A DNA stretch of 64,000 bases, from NCBI RefSeq assembly GCF_003207855.1, contig NZ_NKTZ01000005.1, forward strand, positions 124,001 through 188,000, given 5' to 3'. Below, piece after piece: positions 51,409 to 59,888 of the stretch (positions are counted from its first letter, which is position 1; every line of letters starts with the position of its first letter). The notes under the pieces are model-generated. The model made no database searches. It saw nothing but the letters and a program-made list of their open reading frames with translations, and was not told the DNA's origin. Both the position numbers and the translations under genes were made by a program. The stretch comes from Komagataeibacter rhaeticus (GTDB lineage: Bacteria > Pseudomonadota > Alphaproteobacteria > Acetobacterales > Acetobacteraceae).

Positions 51409-51667
51409 CCATTAGATAATTTTTTAATTTTTCCACCGCCCTGATGCGCGCAGGTTACTTTTTGGAAAGTTTTTGCGCGTAACGGCACGGAAGGGATCCG
51501 GTTTAATGAGGTAAATTAAATGTGATAATTAGAATCGGTTTTACGGACAGGCTATGGCTTTTATGCCTCAATGCTGACATGTATGAAGTTTAGGTAATGT
51601 GTCGTTCGGTTAACAACCCGAGTCACCGGAGCGAACCCTGTCCTTGGCACATAACGGAAAAACAGCA
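51409..51667. other. AT-rich gap with no recognisable gene
   Basis: The 406-base interval 51262-51667 holds the two hairpins listed and otherwise an AT-rich stretch (51480-51640) without a convincing coding frame on either strand. It could hold promoters for the small ORF at 51668 or an unannotated RNA ending at the 51373 terminator. Confidence 0.5.
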
Positions 51668-51850
51668 ATGACCCCTGCAGTTGAGACGATTGCCAGCCCC
51701 GCCACGTCACCCGCTGTGGCTGCTGGCCTGCCACTGGTGACTGACGACATTCCGACCCGGTCCCAGACCACGCGGATGATCTATTCCCGTCATCGCCGGG
51801 CGCTGCGTGATTATGCCCGCACCCTCAGCACCCCGACCGAGCCGTCCTGA
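51668..51850 (+). CDS. Possible 60-residue basic protein
   Basis: An ATG frame encodes a Thr/Ala/Pro-rich start (TPAVETIASPATSPAVAAG) and a basic C-terminal half (RMIYSRHRRALRDYARTLS). The base composition becomes normal GC-rich coding here. No clear Shine-Dalgarno is seen. Function unknown. Confidence 0.4.
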   Translation: MTPAVETIASPATSPAVAAGLPLVTDDIPTRSQTTRMIYSRHRRALRDYARTLSTPTEPS

Positions 51851-51908
51851 CCTGCCTATCTGGCCCGGAACCAGCCGGACCGGCCACGACAAAAATCAAA
51901 CTTTGACA

Positions 51909-52340
51909 TTATTCCGCTGCTTTTCCGGTCTGACGCGCCTGTAGCGCCGCGATTGCCTGCCGGGTCGGGACTGTCAGCTGGTCGGGCAGTTCATCAAAGG
52001 CATACCATCGCGGGCCTTCATGCTTTTCCGGCTCCATCAGGGTCGGCTCGCCCTGCCATGATGTGACCAGGTAGACCGGGGCAATCCAGTGATGCCCGCC
52101 TATCGCGTCCATCTGCTCCACCAGACACAGCAGGTCATGCGCCTGTATGGTGACGCCAAGCTCTTCTTGAATTTCGCGCTCCGTCGCATGGGCCGTTGTC
52201 TCGTACGGCTCAACCTTGCCGCCGGGCAGTCCCCAGCAGCCCGCTTCGGGTGCCCGTAGGCGGCGCAGCAGCAGGATCCGTCCCTCACGGTCGATGATGG
52301 CGGCACCACAGCCCACGCGCGGGCCGGTCATGTCGGTCAT
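51909..52340 (-). CDS. Nudix hydrolase
   Basis: The 143-residue protein carries a complete Nudix box beginning GGKVEPYE and ending REIQEELGV (about residues 38-60). VGCGAAIIDREGRILLLRR precedes it. It hydrolyses a nucleoside-diphosphate-linked substrate, of MutT or ADP-ribose type. AGGA eight bases before ATG 52340 fixes the start. A GC hairpin and repeat copy 4 separate it from pdc upstream. Confidence 0.9.
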   Translation of the reverse strand: MTDMTGPRVGCGAAIIDREGRILLLRRLRAPEAGCWGLPGGKVEPYETTAHATEREIQEELGVTIQAHDLLCLVEQMDAIGGHHWIAPVYLVTSWQGEPTLMEPEKHEGPRWYAFDELPDQLTVPTRQAIAALQARQTGKAAE

Positions 52341-52379
52341 GTTCGCATCCTTTTCCTGACTCCGTGCTCCATACAGCAC

Positions 52380-52401
52380 GGGGGTGCCCGACGGCACCCC
52401 C
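52380..52401 (-). terminator. GC-rich 9-bp hairpin before the Nudix gene
   Basis: GGGGGTGCC-CGAC-GGCACCCCC forms a perfect stem between repeat copy 4 and the Nudix start. It may end the pdc transcript or structure the Nudix leader; no U tract follows. Confidence 0.5.
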
Positions 52402-52433
52402 GCATTCCCTGTCTCAGGGACTGTTCATAAAAA

Positions 52434-52510
52434 AGCCTCTGGTGAAGCTTTCTTCAAAAAGCTTCGGAGAATGCCGCCTTTTTCAAAAAAGGCGGCGTCC
52501 GAAAACTTTC
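52434..52510 (+). repeat. Double-hairpin intergenic repeat, copy 4
   Basis: Stem 1 is GAAGCTTT...AAAGCTTC (52444-52465). Stem 2 is GCCGCCTTTTT...AAAAAGGCGGC (52473-52496), followed by GTCCGAAAACTTTC. It lies just past the 3' end of pdc. This is the only copy between genes on the same strand. Confidence 0.88.
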
Positions 52511-52530
52511 ATTATTTATCAAACAGCCTC

Positions 52531-54225
52531 TTAGCGCGCGGCAGGCGGCCGGGCATTGGCCGTTGCCACGCGCCGCCCCCACGAGATCAGGTCGCTGGTG
52601 CAGTCATCACGGTCAATCACGCATTCGATCAGGGTCGGCCCTTCCCGATTCGCCACGGCTGCGGCAATGGCCTTTTCCATTTCGGCGCCCGTGGTGGCCC
52701 GGAACCCCTTGCCGTGGCCGTCTTCCGCGTTGAACACGCTCATCAGCCCCGCATAATCCCAGTTCTTGACGTTGTTGTACGGCCCGTCATGAATCTGCAC
52801 TTCAATGGTGTAGCCACGGTTGTTGATCAGGAAGATGATCACCGGCAGCTTGAGCCGCACCATCTGGGCCACTTCCTGCGCCGTCAGCTGGAACGAACCG
52901 TCGCCCACCATGGTCACGATCCGGCGCTCCGGCTCGGCCACGGCGTAGCCAAAGGTGGCGGGTACGGACCAGCCGATATGGCCCCACTGCATTTCCAGCT
53001 CCACGCGGGCACCCCGTGGCAGCTTCATCTGCATGACGTTGAACCAGGAATCCCCCGTCTCGGCCAGGACCGTGGTGTTCGATGTCAGCAGGTTCTGGAT
53101 CTGGCGTGCCATCTCGGCCCGCACCAGTGGCGCATCCGGGCTGGCTACGGCTGCGGGCGCGTGCGGCGCGCTGATGCGGCGGTACTCGACCAGCGTCGCA
53201 TCCTTTCTGGGCTGGCCCTTCACCCGTTCGATCAGCGCATCAATCACGTCGCGCAGGTGGATGCCATCAAAAGCCTTGCCACCGGCTGCAATATGCCGCC
53301 CGTCCAGCAGGGCCACGTTGTCCCCCTTGGGCCATGCGGTCCAGCCAACGGTGGAATAATCATTGAAGACCGGGGTCAGGCACAGCACACCGTCCGACCA
53401 GTCGAATATCTGCTGCGCCTTGGGGCTGCTGACATCGCCCCAGTAGGTGCCAATATAGGCCGGGTGGTCCTCGGGGAAGAAGCTCTTGGCCGCTGCCATG
53501 GTAGCCACGGCGCAGCCCAGCGCGTCCGCCAGGCGGATGGCGGCGTCCTCACACCCTGCGGCACGCAGGCGGCTGCCCAGCAGTAGCATCGGCTTCTTGC
53601 GCGCGCCAATGAAGCTGGCCAGTTCGTCCACCGCCAGCTTCAGCGTCTGGGCATCGGACGGCGCATCGGCCAGGATCGCGCCAACCGGGCCGGGACGCGG
53701 GCAGGGCTGGGCGGAAACATTGCAGGCAATCTCGATATAGGCGGGCTTCTTTTCCCGCAATGCCGTGCGGATGGCGTGGTCGATCAGCACCGGCGCGTCG
53801 TCTGCCGACGTGATGGACACCGCCGCACAGGTCAGGCGTTTTGCAATTTCAAGCTGGTAGCCGTAATCCGGCGTGCCAATGGTGTGGTGCAGGATATGCC
53901 CGCTGCCGTGGTCGTTGGAATTGGGCGCGCCCGAGATCAGGATGACCGGCAGGTTTTCCGCATAGGCACCGCCAATGGCATTGAGCGCGGACAGCGCGCC
54001 GACGCTGAACGTCACCACGGCGGCACCCGCCCCATTGGCGCGCGCATAGCCTTCGGCGCTGAAGCCGCAGTTGAGTTCGTTGCAGCAGTAGACCTGCCGC
54101 AGGCCCTCGATTTCCAGAAGCTGGTCCAGCAGGACAAGGTTGTAATCGCCCGCGACCGCGAAATGATCCTTCAGCCCGATCTGTGCCAGGCGTTCACCAA
54201 GATAATGGCCAACAGTATACGTCAT
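52531..54225 (-). CDS. pdc: Pyruvate decarboxylase
   Basis: The 564-residue ThDP enzyme has [17 protein letters not shown], catalytic E50 in [19 protein letters not shown], the His pair GHILHHTIG, and the ThDP/Mg motif [12 protein letters not shown] ... [11 protein letters not shown]. It makes acetaldehyde and CO2 from pyruvate, feeding acetaldehyde/alcohol dehydrogenases. Bacterial PDC is rare outside Zymomonas and acetic acid bacteria. It follows dld. Confidence 0.95.
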   Translation of the reverse strand: MTYTVGHYLGERLAQIGLKDHFAVAGDYNLVLLDQLLEIEGLRQVYCCNELNCGFSAEGYARANGAGAAVVTFSVGALSALNAIGGAYAENLPVILISGAPNSNDHGSGHILHHTIGTPDYGYQLEIAKRLTCAAVSITSADDAPVLIDHAIRTALREKKPAYIEIACNVSAQPCPRPGPVGAILADAPSDAQTLKLAVDELASFIGARKKPMLLLGSRLRAAGCEDAAIRLADALGCAVATMAAAKSFFPEDHPAYIGTYWGDVSSPKAQQIFDWSDGVLCLTPVFNDYSTVGWTAWPKGDNVALLDGRHIAAGGKAFDGIHLRDVIDALIERVKGQPRKDATLVEYRRISAPHAPAAVASPDAPLVRAEMARQIQNLLTSNTTVLAETGDSWFNVMQMKLPRGARVELEMQWGHIGWSVPATFGYAVAEPERRIVTMVGDGSFQLTAQEVAQMVRLKLPVIIFLINNRGYTIEVQIHDGPYNNVKNWDYAGLMSVFNAEDGHGKGFRATTGAEMEKAIAAAVANREGPTLIECVIDRDDCTSDLISWGRRVATANARPPAAR

Positions 54226-54291
54226 TATTTCGACTTTCCTTCCCTTGTGTGGTGGCGCCCGCGCGCCCTCCCCCCATGGGGGGACCACATG

Positions 54292-54313
54292 GACGGCCCG
54301 TATCCGGGCCGTC
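54292..54313 (-). terminator. 9-bp hairpin between dld and pdc
   Basis: GACGGCCCG-TATC-CGGGCCGTC forms a perfect stem in the 129-bp dld-pdc gap. It may be a weak terminator or an mRNA stability element. Confidence 0.45.
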
Positions 54314-54333
54314 ATGCCGAAAGGACAGGAGGC

Positions 54334-54352
54334 CTGCCGGTAAACCCGGCAG
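54334..54352 (-). terminator. Hairpin directly after the dld stop
   Basis: On the minus strand CTGCCGG-GTTTA-CCGGCAG begins two bases past the dld stop codon. It lacks a U tract, so read-through into pdc is likely. Confidence 0.45.
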
Positions 54353-54354
54353 CG

Positions 54355-56109
54355 TCAGCCTACACTTTCGGCAATCCAGTTCCGGCGCTTGGTGGCCTGC
54401 CCAATGCCCGGATTGAAACAGTTGCACGGATCAAGCTGGCGGTAATGGGCCAGCACGTCGTCGGGTGCGGCATAGAGATGACCGAAATTATGCTCCGCCG
54501 GGTAACGCGCGCCACGTTTGTCCAGCCCCGGCAGCATACGGTGTTCCAGCGCCATGCAGTCATAGCCTTTGCGGACCACATAATCCTGATGCATCACATG
54601 GCACAGGAAATGGCCGTAATACAGCTTGACGATAATCTCGTCCTCGATGTCCTTCGGCAGCACCTCGAACCAGTCCTGGTCGTTACGGCGCAGGGCCACG
54701 TCCAGCGCCACGATGTTCTCGGTCGTGTCGGTGTGCACGTTACGGTAGCGCACGGCGGCGCCAGCGGCGGCAAAGCGGTGCAGGAAGGCCTTCGATCCCT
54801 CATCGGGGGTGCATTCGAAGAAATCCCCCTCATGCGTCGCGAAGTGGCTTTTCAGGAACTCACGCGCTTCCTGTGCACCCGACGCGCTGACCTTGAGCAT
54901 GAGATGGTGCTCGAAACGGTCACGATAATCGCGCATGCGTGCGGGCAGGTGCCTGGGGAAGAAATGGCTCATGAACTGCATGAACCGGTCACTGAAATGC
55001 CTGGGCAGGAAGCCGATCCTGTCCGCCAGACGATCGAACGCATTCTTCATGGCGAACAGGGCGGGCAGGCGCCGGGTGCCGATCATGCGGATGATGACGA
55101 ACGTGTCCTTGCCGTATTTCTCCGCGATGTTGAACGCATCACGGTGCAGGTATTCACCCGCGATCGGCAGTTCCTTGAAGGATGACAGGATATGGCGGCG
55201 CACATCTTCCAGCACATCGGTCTTGTTGGTGCCGATATAGAAGACGACGGGGTTCTTTTCCGCCTCGAACGTATCCAGGCGGACCGCGAACAGCCCGAGC
55301 TTGCCCGCGCAGCCGGCCCCTTCGTGCAGGCGGCGCAGGTCGGCATTGTAGCGGGCCGGGGTATCGGCATTCACGTCGCGCACATGGGTGGCATAATCAT
55401 CATCATGCCCGCGACCGGCATTCCAGTTGATGCTGGCGTCAGGGAAGTTGCCGGCTTCCACCTGCTTCAGGATCGCCTCGGGATCGGAACCGAGCTCGAT
55501 GCCCAGATGGTTGACCAGTTGCAGTTCGCCCCTGTCCGAAACCTGTGCGAACAGCGCCATGTCGGTATAGGCCGGACCACGGCGCACCAGCGCGCCGCCC
55601 GAATTGTTGCTGACCCCGCCAAACACCGACGCCCCGATGCATGAGGAGCCGATAACCGAATGCGGTTCCCGCCCGATGGGGGCCAGCATGCCCTCCAGCT
55701 GGTCCAGGGTCGCACCGGGCAGGCAGACAACCTGCCTGCCGCCACCGATCAGGTGGATCGTGCGCATGCGCATGCTGTGCACGATCACGATATCGCGGTC
55801 ATACGTATCGCCATCAGGCGTGGAACCGCCGGTCAGCCCGGTATTGGCCGCCTGCATGATCACGATCACGCCCGCCTTCACGCAGGCCTGCAGTACGCGC
55901 CACTGTTCCACCAGCGAGCCGGGCATGACCACCGCCAGCGCACGCCCCTCACCAAAACGGAAGCCACGGCGATAGGGCAGGGTCGCCCCGTCCTCGGTCA
56001 GCACATGGTGGTTGCCCACGATGTGCCGGAGTTCCGTAACCAGTTGTGCGCCCGCAGTAGATGACATGTCCTGTGCCGCTTTCAGCATTCTGTTGTTTAT
56101 CGGTTCCAT
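54355..56109 (-). CDS. dld: Quinone-dependent D-lactate dehydrogenase (respiratory, FAD)
   Basis: The 584-residue flavoprotein resembles E. coli Dld: VIVIMQAANTGLTGGSTPDG in the FAD domain, VIGSSCIGASVFGGVSNNSGG, the cap/membrane-binding region with MRDYRDRFEHHLMLK, and KLYYGHFLCHVMHQDYVV. It oxidises D-lactate to pyruvate and passes electrons to quinone at the inner membrane. It lies 172 bp after alsS and probably has its own promoter. Confidence 0.94.
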   Translation of the reverse strand: MEPINNRMLKAAQDMSSTAGAQLVTELRHIVGNHHVLTEDGATLPYRRGFRFGEGRALAVVMPGSLVEQWRVLQACVKAGVIVIMQAANTGLTGGSTPDGDTYDRDIVIVHSMRMRTIHLIGGGRQVVCLPGATLDQLEGMLAPIGREPHSVIGSSCIGASVFGGVSNNSGGALVRRGPAYTDMALFAQVSDRGELQLVNHLGIELGSDPEAILKQVEAGNFPDASINWNAGRGHDDDYATHVRDVNADTPARYNADLRRLHEGAGCAGKLGLFAVRLDTFEAEKNPVVFYIGTNKTDVLEDVRRHILSSFKELPIAGEYLHRDAFNIAEKYGKDTFVIIRMIGTRRLPALFAMKNAFDRLADRIGFLPRHFSDRFMQFMSHFFPRHLPARMRDYRDRFEHHLMLKVSASGAQEAREFLKSHFATHEGDFFECTPDEGSKAFLHRFAAAGAAVRYRNVHTDTTENIVALDVALRRNDQDWFEVLPKDIEDEIIVKLYYGHFLCHVMHQDYVVRKGYDCMALEHRMLPGLDKRGARYPAEHNFGHLYAAPDDVLAHYRQLDPCNCFNPGIGQATKRRNWIAESVG

Positions 56110-56224
56110 TCACGGACAACCCGACCATCCAGATGGCCCTATTTCCGAAATGGTCTGTTGTAATCTGGCATGTTTCGCATCGGACGACGTGCGCATAAAA
56201 TGCCGATGTCACATGTCCAAACGG

Positions 56225-56261
56225 AACGGCCCACCAGCCGGTCAGGGCATGGCGGGCCGTT
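56225..56261 (-). terminator. Terminator after alsS
   Basis: On the minus strand AACGGCCC pairs with GGGCCGTT around a long loop, followed by CCGTTTGG. It suggests the alsD-alsS transcript ends before dld. Confidence 0.5.
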
Positions 56262-56281
56262 TTCATCACGCCAGGGCTGGT

Positions 56282-57973
56282 TTACGCCGCCGCCGAGGTC
56301 TCGCCAAGGCTGGCCAGCGGCTTCATGAGCAGGTGATTCTGGGAGTAGTCGACCGGCACCGAGATCACGACCGGGCCCTCGACCTCCATGGCTTCACGCA
56401 GCGCGCCCGCCACGCCGTCGGCGGAATGGACGGCAATGCCATGCGCACCGCAGGAACGGGCGAACATGGCGAAGTCGATCGGCCCGAAATCCACACCCGA
56501 ACCACGGCCGTATTTCTTCTTCTCCTGCATCTCGACCATGTTGTAGGCCTGATCGACCCAGACCATGTGGATGAGGTTGCATTTCAGCCGCACCGCCGTT
56601 TCCAGTTCCATGCACGACATCATGAAGCCGCCGTCACCGGAAATGGAGATGACCTTCTGCGCCGGGTTGACCAGGCTTGCGGCAATGCCCCACGGCAGGC
56701 CGACGCCCATGGTCTGCTGGCCGTTGCTGATCAGCATCTGGCGCGCGCGGAAGGACAGCAGGTAACGCGCCAGCCAGATGTGGAAGGTGCCCATGTCCAG
56801 GCACATCGTGACATCGGGGGTGACGAACTGCTCCAGCTCGCGCACGATCTGCAGCGGGTGCACCGCCGTATTGGATGTGCTGCGCGCGCCCGACAGCGCG
56901 GACAGGCGGGTGGCGTGGTACTGGCTCAGGATTTCCTCAAGCTGCGGCGCGCGCGGCAGCTTGCCGGCCTGGGCCGCAAGCGCGCGGACGGATGCCGCGA
57001 TATCGCCAATCAGTTCCACCGCCGGGTCGTAATGCGTATCCAGTTCGGCAGGCACCACATCGACATGGATGATCTTGCGGCCATTATCGACATTCCACAG
57101 CCACGGATCATATTCAATGGGGTTGTAGCCGACCGAGATCACCAGATCCGCCTCATGCAGCAGCTGGTCGCCCGGCTGGTTGCGGAACAGGCCCACGCGG
57201 CCGCCAAAGCGGTCGGACAGTTCCTGCGAGACGGCACCGGCCGCCTGGTAGGTGCCAATGACCGGCACGCCGGTGGTGGCCACCAGGGCACGCACTGCAT
57301 CCGACACGTCGGGGCGGCTGGCCAGCAGGCCCAGCAGGATGACCGGACGCTGCGCCTTGCGGATCAGGCCCAGCGCCTCGTTCACGGCCTCGACGGGGGC
57401 GGCACCTGGTGTGGGCTGGGGGCGGCCCGCCAGCACCTTGCCTTCCGCCGGCATGGACAGGATATCCATGGGCGTGCTGACAAAGGCGGCACCGGGGCGG
57501 CCGCTTTCGGCAAAGCGCAGGGCGTTGGCAATCGCTTCGGATACGGCGGCGGGGGACGTGATTTCCGCGCTGTATTTGGTGATCGGCTGGAACAGGGCAA
57601 CCGTGTCCATGCTCTGGTGGGTCAGCTTCAGCCGGTCGGCCAGCTTGACCGCGCCACCAATGGCCAGCACCGGGTCCCCTTCGGAATTGGCGGTGGCAAG
57701 CCCGGTCACGAAATTCGACGCACCGGGGCCGGAGGTTGCAATGGCAACACCCGCCTTGCCGGTCAGGCGGCCGATGCCACCGGCAATGAAGGCGGCATTC
57801 TGCTCGTGACGGGTCACCACCGTCTCGATCGGGCTGTCCACCAGGGCGTCGAACAGGCGGTCCACCTTGGCGCCCGGAATACCGAACACATGGGTGGTGC
57901 CGTGTGCCACCAGGTTGCGGACGATCATGTCCGCCCCGCACTCCGGCGCGGCGGATTTGGTCTTGTCAGTCAT
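56282..57973 (-). CDS. alsS: Acetolactate synthase, catabolic type
   Basis: The 563-residue ThDP enzyme has GIPGAKVDRLFDAL, the catalytic Glu in RHEQNAAFIAGG, GPGASNFVTGLATAN and the ThDP/Mg motif SGDGGFMMSCMELETA ... WVDQAYNMVEMQ. GIPGAKVD and the lack of an FAD-type regulatory subunit nearby fit catabolic AlsS/BudB. It condenses two pyruvates to acetolactate. It lies 76 bp after alsD. Confidence 0.93.
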   Translation of the reverse strand: MTDKTKSAAPECGADMIVRNLVAHGTTHVFGIPGAKVDRLFDALVDSPIETVVTRHEQNAAFIAGGIGRLTGKAGVAIATSGPGASNFVTGLATANSEGDPVLAIGGAVKLADRLKLTHQSMDTVALFQPITKYSAEITSPAAVSEAIANALRFAESGRPGAAFVSTPMDILSMPAEGKVLAGRPQPTPGAAPVEAVNEALGLIRKAQRPVILLGLLASRPDVSDAVRALVATTGVPVIGTYQAAGAVSQELSDRFGGRVGLFRNQPGDQLLHEADLVISVGYNPIEYDPWLWNVDNGRKIIHVDVVPAELDTHYDPAVELIGDIAASVRALAAQAGKLPRAPQLEEILSQYHATRLSALSGARSTSNTAVHPLQIVRELEQFVTPDVTMCLDMGTFHIWLARYLLSFRARQMLISNGQQTMGVGLPWGIAASLVNPAQKVISISGDGGFMMSCMELETAVRLKCNLIHMVWVDQAYNMVEMQEKKKYGRGSGVDFGPIDFAMFARSCGAHGIAVHSADGVAGALREAMEVEGPVVISVPVDYSQNHLLMKPLASLGETSAAA

Positions 57974-58049
57974 GTTTCAGGTGTCCTGAACGGTTGGCGC
58001 CGCAGCCGGTGGCCGGGCGGGCGGTTGGTCAGGCGGGAAGGGAAGACCC

Positions 58050-58835
58050 TCAGCCGCCCTCGGCCACGCGAATGGCCTCATGAATGTTTTCGGGGGACAG
58101 GTTGGCACGCGCGAACTGCTCGGTACGCGGAAGCTGGATTTCCACATCCGAGATCACGCCGACCTCCAGCCTGCCACGCAGCACGCCATAATCAGTCACA
58201 TGGCCGCCACGGCGCCCGTCCTCGGTCAGGAAGTGCAGGTGGTAGCCCGCCACGTTCACGCCCTGCATGTAGCCCGGCGTACGGAAGCCCAGCATGGTGC
58301 CGGTGGCGGCGCCAAGCTGCATGGTGGGCTGGCGGGCCACCACTTCCAGCATGGGGGGGTAGGGCTTGCACTGGCAGAACACGGTACGCGTCTCGACCCG
58401 TTCGAACATGCCGGTAAACCGCACGGCGGCGAACAGGTTGGGATTGTTGACCAGACGGTCGACAATCGCCTCGAAGCCTTCCTTGTCCTGCGCGGTGTCG
58501 ATCATGTATTCCTTCTCCGGGTTGAAGAAGGTGACGCAGGCGAACGGGGTCCTGAGATCGCCCGGCACGCGGCCCGCCTGCCCGTCGGCACGGAACTGGT
58601 GGATCACGCTGTCATTGACGATCATCTCGCCATCCAGGCCGTTGAACGTGCCCAGTCCGAAATTGCCGTGCATCAGCAGTTCATCAAGCGTGGTCTCGCC
58701 ATCATAGACCGCGTCCAGCAGCGCGGCCATGGTGGATGTCTGGTACAGGCGGTTCATGCGTGGGCGCACGCCAGTCGAATCCGCAGCGCTGGACCGGGTG
58801 TCGACATCCCCTACCGAGTAGCATTTCAGCTTCAC
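58050..58835 (-). CDS. alsD: Alpha-acetolactate decarboxylase
   Basis: The 261-residue protein has YQTSTMAALLDAVYDGE, GTFNGLDGEMI and the zinc-ligand segment AGYHLHFLTEDGRRGGHV (HxH and His). It converts acetolactate to acetoin, completing the acetoin pathway with AlsS. GTG 58835 (KLKCYSVGDVDT) has GGAG upstream and is preferred over ATG 58853. The AT-rich promoter region is upstream. Confidence 0.93.
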   Translation of the reverse strand: MKLKCYSVGDVDTRSSAADSTGVRPRMNRLYQTSTMAALLDAVYDGETTLDELLMHGNFGLGTFNGLDGEMIVNDSVIHQFRADGQAGRVPGDLRTPFACVTFFNPEKEYMIDTAQDKEGFEAIVDRLVNNPNLFAAVRFTGMFERVETRTVFCQCKPYPPMLEVVARQPTMQLGAATGTMLGFRTPGYMQGVNVAGYHLHFLTEDGRRGGHVTDYGVLRGRLEVGVISDVEIQLPRTEQFARANLSPENIHEAIRVAEGG

Positions 58836-58957
58836 GACCTCAGTCTCCTGCATCGGGTGGCGATGGCCTTGGCCGCACCGTCTCACCCGCTTATTTGTGA
58901 TTGCAGGCCGATGGTGCGGCAGCGGTGTCCGTACGTCCAATATATATTAAGGCGTAT

Positions 58958-58980
58958 TTCCATATTGAAAATATATGGAA
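58958..58980. promoter_or_regulatory. Inverted repeat in the alsD promoter region
   Basis: TTCCATAT-TGAAAAT-ATATGGAA is a perfect 8-bp inverted repeat with a 7-bp spacer, in an AT-rich stretch between divergent alsD and the small exported gene at 59079. It may be an operator for a LysR-type acetoin regulator; none is adjacent. Confidence 0.5.
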
Positions 58981-59078
58981 TCAACCCCCATCAGGACAGG
59001 CGTGCAGGGCTGGTGCTTGCCCTCGGGCGCACGGGACTGCCATTGTGCCCACCACACGACAATTCAGGATGACCGGAT

Positions 59079-59480
59079 ATGAAACCATTCCACATGGCGC
59101 TTGCCGCCATCAGCCTGGGCGGGCTTGTCGCGGGCAGCAGCGCCGCCCGTGCCGAAAGCGACCCGAAGCCACCCTACGGCCCCGGCGCCTATACCGGCGC
59201 ATGGACGGCGCTTGGCCTGAAGCCCGTCACCATTACCGCCAACAAGGCCCTTGGCCCCGCAGCCCGGCTTTACCTGCAGCTGCCGGATTCACTGGGCAAG
59301 ATCACCGGCCTGACCGGGCGGACCATCGAATTGAAGGTACAGGACGGGACATCGCTGCGCTCGGTCAATGACAGCCCGCGCACCGTCTTCCGCCTGACTT
59401 CCCCCAACGCCGCCGACCTGCAGATGCAGGGCGAGAAGCCGGGCCAGAAGCTGGACCTGCCCCTCAGCCGCGCGGACTGA
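59079..59480 (+). CDS. Small exported protein of unknown function
   Basis: The 133-residue product has a signal peptide (MALAAISLGGLVAGSSAARA), then a predicted all-beta mature part (PVTITANKALGPAARLYLQL, RTIELKVQDG). I do not recognise a family. It is divergent from alsD and convergent with cbpM. Confidence 0.65.
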   Translation: MKPFHMALAAISLGGLVAGSSAARAESDPKPPYGPGAYTGAWTALGLKPVTITANKALGPAARLYLQLPDSLGKITGLTGRTIELKVQDGTSLRSVNDSPRTVFRLTSPNAADLQMQGEKPGQKLDLPLSRAD

Positions 59481-59558
59481 ACACGCACGACGCGCCGGCC
59501 AGCCGGCATGAAGGGCATGGTACGGTCATGCGCGCCATGCCCCTTCCCGTCGGGCGGC

Positions 59559-59888
59559 TCAGTCGTGCATGCTGGCCAGCAGGGCGCGCACCCGGCTGCG
59601 CAGTTCGTTCTCACGCGGCACGCTGATCGCCTCCCGCAGGCGGCGCATCTGGCGGCGGGCGGCGTAAAGCTGGTCCAGCAGCGAGAGGACAACGGGCATC
59701 CCTTCGTCATTGACGCCCATGTCCTCGCGCAGTTCACGGATCAGCCGGGCCCGCGCCTCGTCAATCTCGCGGAACAGGTAGTGTCCGCGCGTGCCCTCGG
59801 GCCGAAGCCATTCACTGTCGATCCAGCCCTGCACGTCCTCCACCGGCACGTTGCCGATGCGGATGCACAGGGTCTCGAGCGTGATCAT
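59559..59888 (-). CDS. cbpM: Chaperone modulator CbpM
   Basis: The 109-residue protein has a MerR-like helix region (EDVQGWIDSEWLRPEG; FREIDEARARLIRELREDMGV) followed by a coiled coil (LLDQLYAARRQMRRL). It lies directly after cbpA, overlapping it by four bases, the standard arrangement. CbpM inhibits CbpA. Confidence 0.88.
   Translation of the reverse strand: MITLETLCIRIGNVPVEDVQGWIDSEWLRPEGTRGHYLFREIDEARARLIRELREDMGVNDEGMPVVLSLLDQLYAARRQMRRLREAISVPRENELRSRVRALLASMHD

Noticed and set aside
51173-51436. Minus-strand frame of 87 residues beginning EKLKNYLMDRAAKS
   Set aside because: Its start is AT-rich, its end is antisense to the APH kinase gene and it runs through the 51373 terminator stem.
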